From Deltaproteobacteria bacterium (lineage in GTDB: Bacteria; Desulfobacterota; Desulfarculia; Adiutricales; Adiutricaceae), in the NCBI GenBank assembly GCA_031270705.1, contig JAISWW010000032.1, positions 1-35,511 of the forward strand: a stretch of DNA of 35,511 bases, written 5' to 3'. Position 1 is the stretch's first letter, and each line of letters starts with the position of its first letter. The position numbers and the translations under genes were made by a program. The notes beneath the pieces were generated by a model. It saw only the letters and a list, made by a program, of their open reading frames with translations, was not told the DNA's origin and did not search any database. This document shows positions 24,301 through 32,787 of this stretch, piece by piece.

Positions 24301-25657
24301 TGTCCTCAGGCTCTTCCGGCTCGGTTTCCCGCTCAGACGCGGTTTCCCTTTCAGCCTTTTGCGTGAAGAAGTCTCGAGCCATGGCCTCCCGAGCCGCTTC
24401 CTCAGCGTCTTCTCGAGCTAAGTTTTCCACATAAACCCGAGCCGCTTCCCAAACCTGTTGGGCTTTCTCCGGCCCAAAACCCTCAACCAGGGCCAACTGG
24501 TCTGGGCCCACTTCCAATAAATCCTTAGCCGAGCCATAGCCAGCCTCAAAGAGTTGATCCGCCGCGCCCTCGCCCACCCCGGGCAGACGCAACAAAGACT
24601 GATAACCATCCTTTAAGGCTCTTTGGTATTTGCTCTCATTTTTCACGTCAATGCGCCAACCCACTAAACGCGAGGCTAAACGCACATTCTGGCCTTTGCG
24701 ACCAATGGCCAAAGACAATTGCTCATCCGGAACCACGACCTCCAAAGACCTCGCCCCCTCGTCGACCACCACGCGCAAAACGGCGGCCGGAGCCAAAGCG
24801 CTGGCCACGTAGTGAACCACGTCTGGGCTATAGGGAATTATATCGATCTTTTCGCCTTTCAGCTCCTGAACCACGCCCTGAACCCTTGAGCCGCGCAAAC
24901 CCACGCAAGCCCCCACCGGATCAATCTCGGAATCAGAGGTGGTCACGGCGATTTTGGAGCGGCTCCCAGGCTCGCGGGCCACGGAAACGATTTTGACAAT
25001 GCCCTCGGTAATCTCCGGCACCTCGGCCTCAAAAAGAGCGGATAAAAAATCGGGGTGAGTGCGCGATAAAATGATCTGCGGCCCCCGACTGACCAGTTTG
25101 GCGTCAATAACCAGAGCCCGAATGCGCTCGCCCCGATGAAAATAGTTTTCCCGAGGGATCTGCTCGGAGGCGGGCAATAAAGCCTCGGCCCGGCCTAAGC
25201 TTAAAATGATGTTGCCTTTGTCAACGCGCTGGATGGTGCCATTGACAATCTCGCCGACCCGATCTTTGTAATCGTCAAAAATCAGATCCCTTTCCGCGTC
25301 CTTCATGCGTTGAATAATGACTTGCTTAGCCGACTGAGTGGCGATGCGGCCAAAAATCGTGGGATCAAGCTTGACCCCTAACTCTTCGCCCACTGATGAC
25401 TCGGGATCGAGTTTGCGGGCTTCCTCCAAAGTGATCTGGGTCTCGGCGTCAGTGACTTCCTCGACCACTTCCTTGTAGCGGAAGATGTCAATGTCCCCGG
25501 TCTCCTCGTTGTAGGCCACCTCAAAATTTTCGCTCATGCCAAATTTGCGTTTGGCCGCCGAACGGATAGCCTCTTCCAAGGCGCCGATCAAGACCTGCTT
25601 CTCTAAGCCTTTGTCTCGACTAATTTGATCAACTATTCTTTTAAGGTCAGCGTTCAT
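24293..25657 (-). CDS. nusA: Transcription termination/antitermination factor NusA
   Basis: 454 aa. NusA binds RNA polymerase and RNA and modulates pausing, termination and antitermination. The N-terminal RNAP-binding domain opens MNADLKRIVDQISRDKGL. It is followed by an S1 domain (GEIVNGTIQRVDKGNIILSLGRAEALLP) and KH domains with VGACVGLRGSRVQGVVQEL and LSLAIGRKGQNVRLASRL. A C-terminal helix-hairpin-helix region (~345-420; LLRLPGVGEGAADQLFEAGY) and an acidic tail complete it. The ATG at 25657 has GAGGGTGG just upstream and matches the family N-terminus; a GTG three codons earlier is less likely. It overlaps ylxR. Confidence 0.95.
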   Translation of the reverse strand: MNADLKRIVDQISRDKGLEKQVLIGALEEAIRSAAKRKFGMSENFEVAYNEETGDIDIFRYKEVVEEVTDAETQITLEEARKLDPESSVGEELGVKLDPTIFGRIATQSAKQVIIQRMKDAERDLIFDDYKDRVGEIVNGTIQRVDKGNIILSLGRAEALLPASEQIPRENYFHRGERIRALVIDAKLVSRGPQIILSRTHPDFLSALFEAEVPEITEGIVKIVSVAREPGSRSKIAVTTSDSEIDPVGACVGLRGSRVQGVVQELKGEKIDIIPYSPDVVHYVASALAPAAVLRVVVDEGARSLEVVVPDEQLSLAIGRKGQNVRLASRLVGWRIDVKNESKYQRALKDGYQSLLRLPGVGEGAADQLFEAGYGSAKDLLEVGPDQLALVEGFGPEKAQQVWEAARVYVENLAREDAEEAAREAMARDFFTQKAERETASERETEPEEPEDNG

Positions 25658-25746
25658 GAAAGCCACCCTCAGGCAACCTCAAGGCTTATTGGCCTTAAGG
25701 AGGGATTTGGGTTTAAAAGGGCGCCGTGAGTTTTATTCTCTTTGGC

Positions 25747-25808
25747 CCAACTATAATTATAGGAACATCTTAGGGGATCCAAAATTCAGGATCCTTATTT
25801 ATAGTTGG
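25747..25808 (-). promoter_or_regulatory. Nested inverted repeat in the rimP-nusA gap
   Basis: Outer arms CCAACTATAA (25747-25756) and TTATAGTTGG (25799-25808) enclose two GGATCC copies (25775-25780 and 25789-25794), which can themselves pair. The structure lies about 90 bases before nusA in a 244-bp gap that is unusually long for this operon. It may be an RNA structure or a protein site affecting nusA expression; function unknown. Confidence 0.35.
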
Positions 25809-25901
25809 CTCGAAGGGCCACGCTTAATTCCGGCCAGGCCCCAAAAAACCGGAAATAATAGCCATAAAGTCAGCCAAGCTCGCTCGCGTCCCAAAAACCC
25901 A

Positions 25902-26447
25902 TTAAATTTCGGGTATTAGCGCCGCTTTAAGGCCAGGCCCAATCTCAAATATCACCTCTCCAGTCGAAGTAACCAAACGCAATGGGCCTTCGCTGGTGGC
26001 CAGACGCCCACGATAAGCCACCAATTTGTCGCCTACTGGGATAGTGACTTTGGCTAAACACCCAGAAAAGCGGCGAAACTGGCTTTCCGTGCTGAGGCGC
26101 CGATTAAGGCCGGGCGAAGAAACTTCCAAAATATACTCTGGCCCATCCTCGGGATCCGCCTCGTCCAATTTGGCCGACAGCGCCCGCGAGACCCTGGCGC
26201 ACTCGTCAATCGTCACTTTGGGCCCCTCTGGCCCAGAGTCAGGATGGTCAATAACTAACCTAATGACCCGCCGAGAGCCTTCTAGCGCTGAGTCCAGGCT
26301 CAAAAGCTCTAACCCGAACGAGCTAGCCACCTCTGGGGCCAAAACGCCGACCCGCTCCATCAATTTGGCCAGCCGCGGGCCTGACAAGACCGGGGCTTTC
26401 TGGGCCAAAGATTTAGGTTTATGGCCGGCCTTAGGGCTAGCGACCAT
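25902..26447 (-). CDS. rimP: Ribosome maturation factor RimP
   Basis: 181 aa. RimP promotes 30S subunit maturation. The core has LELLSLDSALEGSRRVIRLVIDHP, ECARVSRALSAKLDEADPEDGPEYILEVSSPGLNRRL (the conserved Y.LEVSSPGL.RPL block, here N-R-R-L) and KVTIPVGDK. An N-terminal Lys/Pro-rich extension of ~20 residues precedes the domain. GAGG lies about nine bases before the ATG. It is the first gene of the cluster on this strand. Confidence 0.93.
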   Translation of the reverse strand: MVASPKAGHKPKSLAQKAPVLSGPRLAKLMERVGVLAPEVASSFGLELLSLDSALEGSRRVIRLVIDHPDSGPEGPKVTIDECARVSRALSAKLDEADPEDGPEYILEVSSPGLNRRLSTESQFRRFSGCLAKVTIPVGDKLVAYRGRLATSEGPLRLVTSTGEVIFEIGPGLKAALIPEI

Positions 26448-26930
26448 ATTTTTTAGCCTCGCTTAAAAATAAAAGCGGGCCAGCGCCCACTTCTAATAAG
26501 AAGGATTTGTTGTCAATTAAATCCTTTTTCCCGCGCGAGAAAAAAGATCCCGTGGTCAAGAGCCAGCCCAATAGTCAAGCCAGCCATTGACCTCTTAAGA
26601 GCCCATAAGCCTTAAGAAAACCCCATTCTCCAGCCATAAACCTGTCAAATGGGATCCGGTCAACCGAACAACCAAATGGGAAAGAGTCATAAACTATAAC
26701 TCAAATTACTTAAAAGCGGATATTTAAAGTTATTAAAGCATAAAAGCATAATAATAACTACAAAAAAAGCTCAACTTAAAGCAGGCCGCTCGCCAGAGCA
26801 AACCAAACCCATTGGCAACCGTTTAATACACTAAATCCCCATCGCCTGTCAAGAAATTTTGGGAGTCAAGATCAAATTTTTAAACTAACTGGAGCCTAAC
26901 CCCCAAAATTATGGCCTAAAAAACCGCCGC
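26448..26930. other. Intergenic region upstream of rimP
   Basis: No gene seen. It must hold the operon promoter for the rimP-pnp cluster. A consensus-like -35 (TTGACA, complement of 26511-26516) is present, but no -10 at the right distance could be found. The left part is AT-rich. The topoisomerase homologue ends at 26931 without an obvious terminator hairpin. Confidence 0.4.
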
Positions 26931-29900
26931 CTATTGAGAGGCCGCCGGAGGATCTGAGTCGGGGACTGGCTCAGAAGCTGATTCGGGTAGCCGCGACTCC
27001 TTTTCTAACGGGGGAGTCTCGGGGGCTATAAAGTCCGGAGCTGGCCTAGCGGTCTCTGGGAACTCGGATCCCGAAGCGTCCAAGGCCTTGTCCGGCTCGG
27101 AATCCGGGCCATGGCCGCCAGCCGGATTTTTTCCCTCCTCCTCGGGATATCTGGCCCGGTAACTGTCGGGCACGGCCTGATCGAAAGCCTCGGTCAAGCC
27201 AACTAAATCAGTCAGATCGACCAGATCCGCCAAATCAACAGAGTCAGATTGGCCAAGTGGAGCCGCGGGGGTATCCTGGGGCTTAGCCTCTGGCGTAAAG
27301 TCGGGCTCGGGCGAGGGCGCCGTCGACTTGGCCTGACCGACTGGAGCCCGATCAGGGACGAAAGAGCCATGGTCGCCTTGGCTAGCCTCGCTTGGGCCGC
27401 GAGAGGTTGGGAAAACCGGCAGGCCATCCTTAGAGGGAAATTCTCTTTCGCAATACTTATTGGGGCAAAAGAAAAAGTCAAACTCCTGGTTGAACTTGGC
27501 GTTATGGCCTTTGCGACGACGCAATTTGGTCAGGCAATAAGGGCATTTGTAATCAGTGGCCAAAGTAAAGCCCTTTTTCCCTTTGATCTGGCCAGGCTCG
27601 CCATCATTGTCCAAAAAGTTGGCTCCACATTGGTGATTGTGGCAAGCCCAAAAGTCGTAGCCATTCAAGCCTTTTTTAATGACATGGGCTAAAGGAAAGC
27701 CACACAAAGGACATTTGATTTCGGTTCTAATGGTCGCCGCCATGGCTTCGCCGGGTTGGCCATGGTTATCGCGGTACCTTTGAAGACAATCAGGATTGGA
27801 GCAGATCCAGTTAACGTATTCTTGGCCTTTGCTAATCCCTTTGCGCAAATTGAGTCGCCGATGGCACTCCACGCACAAGAAACTGGTTTCCGTCACGGTG
27901 TTTAGGCGCTTGCCAATCTCGCCATCGTCGTCAAAAAACTTGGAGCCACAATTATCGCGGTTCCCGCAAGCCCAAAAACTGAAATCAGAGCCGCTTTTCG
28001 CGCCTTTGACTAAGACCAAGGGGCTTTGGCAATCGGGGCAAATCCGATCGGATTTTATAAAGGAAGTCAGTTTCAAGCCAGGAACGCCTTGATCGTCGCG
28101 GTACTTCATTTGGCAACCGCCATTGGTCTGGCAGATCCAATAATTGAATTGAGTTTCGTTGTGACGGCCATAGCAATGGGTTAAAGGAAAGCCGCATTCC
28201 GGGCAAGGATGACGCTCATCGGGCAAGAAGATCTTATCGCCAGGCTGGCCATTATTGTTTTTAAACGTGGCCCCGCATTCGTCTTTGTTAGCGCAATACC
28301 AGCGATAATAGGAGTTAAAGCCTTTGGTTTCCTTCTGACCGAGGATAGGCTGGCCGCAATCTGGGCAAGGTTTATGGGCGTCCACGATCCGAAAATATTC
28401 CGACCCAATAGTCCCATCCACTTCATAAAACTTGGAAGCGCATCTCTCGCGATCTCGGCAAGACCAAAAACTATAGGAGCGACCATTTCTATAACCTTTT
28501 ACGATCGCCACCGGTCCGCCGCAGTTGGGGCATTTGATTTTATTGGAAGCGTAAAGCGTTAATCGCGCCCCAGGAGCTCCCCCCTGATCCAAAAATATGG
28601 CCCCACAAGGATCATTAAAGCAGACGTGCCGAACCACCGGCGTATCTTTTTTCAGACCCGTGACTTTCTTTAGGGGATCCCCACAAATTGGGCAGGGCTC
28701 GGAGGTTTCTAAGCCAAAATGACTCAAATCCTTAACCAAAGAATTCTGGAAGGTAGCCATGGCCACCAGCCAATTTTCCTCGTTGCGCTCCACTAAATCC
28801 AAAGAGGCCCAAAGCGACTTGGAGCCTTCCAAAGTCAAGGTCGGAAAATATTGAGCCAAAAGGTCAGCCGTCTCTTGCCCCATGGGAGCGATCCGCAGAA
28901 CGCCTCGCCTATCGGTTGAGGCGTAGCCTCGCCGACTCAAATTACAACAAGTCGCGGCTTGAGCGAGAGGCCGATTGACGCGAGCGCCGGCTAAGATGTC
29001 CAGCAAAGAGTTTTTGTCCAAATGACCATTGAATGGTTTTTCGATTTTGGAGAAAAAGCCTTGACGAACAGGCAATTCCTCTTGGGCCATCAATCTGGGA
29101 ATAGGATTGGCTATGTTATGGCCATCCTGGCTTTGCTCCTCATTCAATAAAGCCAAAAACCCTGGTTTAAGCAAACGCTGGTTTTTAGCCTCAAAAAAGG
29201 CCTTCATGTTATCCACAGGGGCCCACAAGACCACTTTTGTAAAACTATAAAGCGCGGAAGCCATTTGGCTAGCGATAGTTCTTAAGCGAATCAATTTATA
29301 CAGGTTTTTCTCGTCATCGGTCACTCCAGCCGTTTCCACGCTCAAATTAACCGGTCGCACGCACTCCAGCCCCACCAACGACGGTTTTTGGGGCTCGTAA
29401 ATCCGCGGAACCTCGGGCATTTGCCAACCAAAATTGGCGGCCATGGCCAGGATCTCCTCGGTGACCGTGTCCAGCAACAAGGGGTTATCGGTAATAGGGT
29501 GAGTTATAAAACCAGACTCATATAGTTTGGTGGCCAATTCCAACGCTCTTAAAGGATCCATATATAGACAATTGGAGGCGGATCTTAAGAGAGAAGCTGT
29601 AGTAAAGGGTGGCGAGGGATTTTTAGAGATCTTGCCTTCCTTGTGGGAGACCACGGTCACGGTCTTGAGTTCAGAGATCGTTTGAGCGATTTTGCGATCC
29701 TGAACGCCTGTCTCGCCCTCAAGTAGCCAATTCCTGGGGTTCCATTGGGCTCGCCAAGACAATTCCCTTTGACGCTCAGGGGAAAATTGGAGATCAACGC
29801 TAAAATTAGGCAAGGCGTTATCAGCCGACAGCTGTTTTCCTCGGTTCGAGAGGATCTCTAAACCCAGGGCCTCGACCAACCCTAAGTCAATATATTTGCC

Positions 29901-30356
29901 AGAAATGGCCTGAATTACCTGAGAAGCCAGATGGGATAGATCTTCAACAAACCAATAGGCTGATTGAGATTTAGCTAAATTAAAACGAAATGCCCGAGGC
30001 GAGGCCAAAGCCTTTTCGATGGCTGGGAGGGTCAATTCGGAAAAAACTACCCGTTTAGGGTTACGAATAGACAAGGTTTCCGTCAATTGCCAGGCGATTC
30101 TCTCGCCATCGGCGTCTGGTGGCGTTCCAATAAAAACTTCCGTGGCCTCCGCTATTAAGGGTCGCAACTCGGCGACTATTTTCTCTGACTTAGGGCTTAA
30201 AACCATCGGAGCGGGCGGCTGTTGGGCCGTGTCCCAAAGAGCCCGCTTAGACGTGACTCTGGTGTATCCCCTACAAGAGACGACCTTCCAATCGTCATTT
30301 AAAAAACCCTGAATTTTCCTGGCTTCCGCCATAGACTCAACAATTAATAGTTTCAC
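26931..30356 (-). CDS. Type IA topoisomerase homologue with altered active site and eight zinc ribbons
   Basis: About 1141 aa from the preferred GTG. The N-terminus KLLIVESMAEARKIQ is a Toprim domain with its Glu (Glu7) kept. The acidic motif normally D-x-D-x-E reads TPPDADGERIAW: first Asp to Pro79, second Asp81 kept, Glu to Asp83. The active-site region GLITYMRTDS becomes GFITHPITDN, placing His286 where the nucleophilic Tyr belongs and losing the following Arg. The usual LSAGRVQSVAL is also unrecognisable. From Cys555 come eight regular C4 zinc ribbons (CPxCGxPL...W.C.N...C, spaced by a D.xGxPG linker, ~50-residue period), then an acidic Pro/Glu-rich tail of ~130 residues. Typical TopA has about one to four such ribbons. 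DNA or RNA binding without strand passage is inferred. The GTG has GGTGAG close upstream; a TTG six codons earlier is possible. Confidence 0.85.
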   Translation of the reverse strand: MKLLIVESMAEARKIQGFLNDDWKVVSCRGYTRVTSKRALWDTAQQPPAPMVLSPKSEKIVAELRPLIAEATEVFIGTPPDADGERIAWQLTETLSIRNPKRVVFSELTLPAIEKALASPRAFRFNLAKSQSAYWFVEDLSHLASQVIQAISGKYIDLGLVEALGLEILSNRGKQLSADNALPNFSVDLQFSPERQRELSWRAQWNPRNWLLEGETGVQDRKIAQTISELKTVTVVSHKEGKISKNPSPPFTTASLLRSASNCLYMDPLRALELATKLYESGFITHPITDNPLLLDTVTEEILAMAANFGWQMPEVPRIYEPQKPSLVGLECVRPVNLSVETAGVTDDEKNLYKLIRLRTIASQMASALYSFTKVVLWAPVDNMKAFFEAKNQRLLKPGFLALLNEEQSQDGHNIANPIPRLMAQEELPVRQGFFSKIEKPFNGHLDKNSLLDILAGARVNRPLAQAATCCNLSRRGYASTDRRGVLRIAPMGQETADLLAQYFPTLTLEGSKSLWASLDLVERNEENWLVAMATFQNSLVKDLSHFGLETSEPCPICGDPLKKVTGLKKDTPVVRHVCFNDPCGAIFLDQGGAPGARLTLYASNKIKCPNCGGPVAIVKGYRNGRSYSFWSCRDRERCASKFYEVDGTIGSEYFRIVDAHKPCPDCGQPILGQKETKGFNSYYRWYCANKDECGATFKNNNGQPGDKIFLPDERHPCPECGFPLTHCYGRHNETQFNYWICQTNGGCQMKYRDDQGVPGLKLTSFIKSDRICPDCQSPLVLVKGAKSGSDFSFWACGNRDNCGSKFFDDDGEIGKRLNTVTETSFLCVECHRRLNLRKGISKGQEYVNWICSNPDCLQRYRDNHGQPGEAMAATIRTEIKCPLCGFPLAHVIKKGLNGYDFWACHNHQCGANFLDNDGEPGQIKGKKGFTLATDYKCPYCLTKLRRRKGHNAKFNQEFDFFFCPNKYCEREFPSKDGLPVFPTSRGPSEASQGDHGSFVPDRAPVGQAKSTAPSPEPDFTPEAKPQDTPAAPLGQSDSVDLADLVDLTDLVGLTEAFDQAVPDSYRARYPEEEGKNPAGGHGPDSEPDKALDASGSEFPETARPAPDFIAPETPPLEKESRLPESASEPVPDSDPPAASQ

Positions 30357-30504
30357 AATCTCACCGATCCCCAACTACGCTAACAGCTAATAATTAATAC
30401 CAGTCCAGGCGCCCCTAATTTCCAATTTAAGGACGCGATTTGAGCGCGTTATTTTTTTTCGCCACATTAGGAATGGAACAAAAAAAATATTAATTAACCT
30501 AAAG

Positions 30505-30533
30505 ATTTTATCATGAAAAGTCATGATTGTCAA
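30505..30533 (-). promoter_or_regulatory. Strong sigma-70 promoter with palindromic operator in the spacer
   Basis: On the minus strand TTGACA (complement of 30528-30533) and TAAAAT (complement of 30505-30510) are separated by exactly 17 bases. A perfect 7-bp inverted repeat ATCATGA/TCATGAT (30510-30516 and 30521-30527) fills the spacer. It would start a transcript near 30498 with a ~140-nt leader to the topoisomerase-like gene. The palindrome suggests a repressor site. Confidence 0.65.
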
Positions 30534-30803
30534 GATACTAGCTCAACAAAGAAGGTCGAAGAATTTGAACAAAACGAGTAGAACATAAATTACAAATATT
30601 TAAGAAATACATTTATTGTCAAATAACTTTAAAAATTTGGGTATCGAGCTTAGAGACAAGGAGTGAGGGCTTTTTTGTCGCCTTCCCTAAACAATTTTTA
30701 AAGCCAAGGGCTAGAAATCAAATTTTTTCGTCAAAACCACTTCAAAAAAATAAGGCTAAAAACTTCAAAAAACAAGCGAAAACGCGCTAAAAGGATTTTC
30801 AAT

Positions 30804-30947
30804 TTAGCTATAATCAATTGACTTATTAGCCCAGTCGACCGCCTCCAGATAGTTAACAGACCTGGCCAATTTTTGTCCATCCCGTAATTTAAGTTCCATG
30901 AACTTTTCTTGGAATTTCCACCCGTAATTAGGGTTGGCCAAAAACAT
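30804..30947 (-). CDS. Possible 47-aa ORF or fragment
   Basis: ATG at 30947 preceded by AGAGGG. The peptide contains NPNYGWKFQEKFMELKLRDG and then SVNYLEAVDWANKSI, balanced in charge and aromatic content like real protein. The frame is closed by a TGA 10 codons upstream. It could be a small gene or the tail of a decayed one. No homologue recognised. Confidence 0.3.
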   Translation of the reverse strand: MFLANPNYGWKFQEKFMELKLRDGQKLARSVNYLEAVDWANKSIDYS

Positions 30948-31273
30948 CCCTCTTGGCCGAGGAGGTTTTGAGCGTCAAGGCGCAAGGGACTGACCTGGAG
31001 CCAGGGCGAATTGAGACCATGAAACCTGGGAGACACGCCCTAAGTTTTTCAGGCCAATGAGGGCGATCATTGGGCGTTCAACAGTAAGGACTTGTCCACA
31101 AGGCCAATTGGATAAATTATATCAAAGGTCAATAAAAATTAGCAAAAAAATAATTTAGCCTGACCGGGCGTTAATTTTAAATATATAACTTTTATTAATG
31201 TCGACTTTAAATATGATTATAGCTGAGATACGGTCTTTTTCCGCTGATATATAATATTTATTGTTATATCTGA

Positions 31274-31420
31274 CGATTTTCTGGGAATTACCGGCATGGT
31301 CATGTGATCCTCGCGGGCTACCCGAGAATCCAGGTCGCGGGCGAGGCGGCGGTTACCCTTAAAGCTCATAAGTTAGATTTGTTAACATGGGAAAGAAGCG
31401 TATTTAGACAGGCCTCATAA
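31274..31420 (+). pseudogene. Possible gene fragment in intergenic DNA
   Basis: A 48-codon stop-free stretch, richer in GC than its surroundings, reads ...GHVILAGYPRIQVAGEAAV then LKAHKLDLLTWERSVFRQAS. A GTG at 31304 is the only plausible start and has no ribosome-binding site. The amino-acid texture looks like protein, but no family is recognised; remnant is the likeliest reading. Confidence 0.2.
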
Positions 31421-31556
31421 CGTTTGACCTGGACATTTTACAAGAGAAAACAATCAAAAGCCTAACTCGCTCAATAGTCGCCTTTAACTAATTTTCGATG
31501 GAATTATCTTAATGATTGTCTGACGGACGATTGACTCTTGAAAACGCAAGCCACAA

Positions 31557-31592
31557 AAGCCCAGGGAACGTGGATAAACGTTCCTTGGGCTT
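31557..31592 (-). terminator. Terminator of repeat-protein gene 1
   Basis: A 15-bp stem (31557-31571 with 31578-31592, one G:U-type mismatch) with core AAGCCCAAGGAACGT, six-base loop, and T-run (CTTTTG) on the minus strand. Its stem sequence is shared with the terminator at 33247-33282. Confidence 0.75.
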
Positions 31593-31611
31593 AAGCGAGT
31601 AAACAATTGGC

Positions 31612-32787
31612 TTATTCGTCTTCTTGAGTCGCGCTTGAACGGCCTCCAGAACTACGACCACCGCCTGAGCCACCTTGTCGTTCTCCACCAGAAGAGTCAG
31701 CGCCGCCTAAAGAGCTTTGACGATCGCCGCCTTGAGAACCGGAGCCAGAAGAGCCTTGACGATCGCCGCCTTGAGAACCGGAGCCAGAGTCACCACCGCT
31801 CCTTGAAGGCCGATTGGCGGCTGAGAGTGTGGATCCATCATCAATAGGGCCACCACTAGATGGCTCTGAACCCGCGTCGGTCGAGGATTCGCGACCAGAA
31901 CGGCTGGAACGACCACCTTCTTCTCCATCGCTGGAACGACCATTATTCCCATCATTTCCGCCACGAGAACGCTCATAATTTTGATTGCCGCCTCTATCGC
32001 CATCGCGCTGATTAGAGCGACCACGATCGCCTTGATTGTAACGGCCATCACGCTGATTAGAACGACCACGATCGCCTTGATTGTAACGGCCATCGCGCTG
32101 ATTAGAGCGGCCACGATCGCCTTGATTTAAGCGGCCATCGCGCTGGTTGGAGCGACCACTATCGCCTTGTTTGTAGCGGTCATCGCGCTGGTTGGAGCGA
32201 CCACGATCGCCTTGATTGTAGCGGCCATCGCGCTGATTGGAGCGACCACGATCGCCTTGATTGTAGCGGTCATCGCGCTGATTAGAGCGAGAGCGATTGC
32301 CTTGATTTAAGCGGCCATCGCGCTGATTAGAGCGAGCGCGATTGCCTTGATTTAACCGGCCATCGCGCTGGTTGGAGCGACCACGATTGCCTTGATTGTA
32401 ACGGCCATCGCGATTGGAGCGCCCTTGGTTTCCGCGATTTACTCTTTCTCGAGAATTAGAACGCCCTTGGTCACCCCGGTTAACCCTCTCTCGTTGATTA
32501 GAGCGTTTCTTACCACGGTTAACATTATTATTCTTGGAATTGCCTCGACGATTATTTTGATCTTCACGGTCATCCCGATAATCCCGACCTTGCGTTCGCT
32601 GAAGCGTCCGACCCTCATCGCTTATAGGTTGATTATTTAAAATGGGAACGGAGTTATTTTGCCAAGCTCCATAGTTAAGATCGTTAGCGATCGCTTTAGC
32701 TTCAGCTTGCCCAGATAAGGCTAAAGCCAAAAAAGCCACAAGTGGCAAACAAAATAGTGACGCAAAAGAAAATTTTCTACTAAGCAT
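31612..32787 (-). CDS. Exported Arg/Asn-rich tandem-repeat protein 1
   Basis: 391 aa. A signal peptide (MLSRKFSFASLFCLPLVAFL... cleaved near GQAEAKA) precedes a short conserved segment GAWQN...N.Q...DEGRTLQ.TQGRD shared with the next gene. About ten tandem 15-residue units of consensus GRSNQRDGRYNQGDR follow, strongly basic. The C-terminal third is Gly/Ser-rich and disordered with repeats GSGSQGGDRQ. No enzymatic domain. The ATG at 32787 has GAGGTG four bases upstream; an earlier in-frame ATG at 32799 is less likely. The secreted polycation could bind nucleic acid, polysaccharide or other polyanions, but that is inference. It is a paralogue of the gene at 33324. Confidence 0.7.
   Translation of the reverse strand: MLSRKFSFASLFCLPLVAFLALALSGQAEAKAIANDLNYGAWQNNSVPILNNQPISDEGRTLQRTQGRDYRDDREDQNNRRGNSKNNNVNRGKKRSNQRERVNRGDQGRSNSRERVNRGNQGRSNRDGRYNQGNRGRSNQRDGRLNQGNRARSNQRDGRLNQGNRSRSNQRDDRYNQGDRGRSNQRDGRYNQGDRGRSNQRDDRYKQGDSGRSNQRDGRLNQGDRGRSNQRDGRYNQGDRGRSNQRDGRYNQGDRGRSNQRDGDRGGNQNYERSRGGNDGNNGRSSDGEEGGRSSRSGRESSTDAGSEPSSGGPIDDGSTLSAANRPSRSGGDSGSGSQGGDRQGSSGSGSQGGDRQSSLGGADSSGGERQGGSGGGRSSGGRSSATQEDE
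32000..32424 (-). repeat. 45-bp coding tandem repeats (RSNQRDGR units)
   Basis: About ten 45-bp units with high nucleotide identity, each encoding one 15-residue unit. One unit near 32400 is a codon shorter. Near-identical units point to recent unequal exchange or slippage. Limits are approximate. Confidence 0.8.

Larger units (their letters stand above)
30534..31556. other. AT-rich intergenic region with possible gene fragments
   Basis: Mostly AT-rich. Two short coding-like stretches are listed separately (minus 30804-30947, plus 31274-31420). No RNA gene or repeat array recognised. Confidence 0.4.

Noticed and set aside
25656-25919. Plus-strand 87-codon frame across the rimP-nusA gap
   Set aside because: Overlaps the starts of opposing real genes and the inverted repeat; no recognisable domain and no ribosome-binding site.
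26488-26516. TTGACA upstream of rimP as a full promoter
   Set aside because: No -10 box at 15-19 bases; only the -35 looks good.
32000-32424. Regular 45-bp repeats considered as a CRISPR array
   Set aside because: Units are directly adjacent without unique spacers and are in frame inside an exported protein; they are coding tandem repeats.
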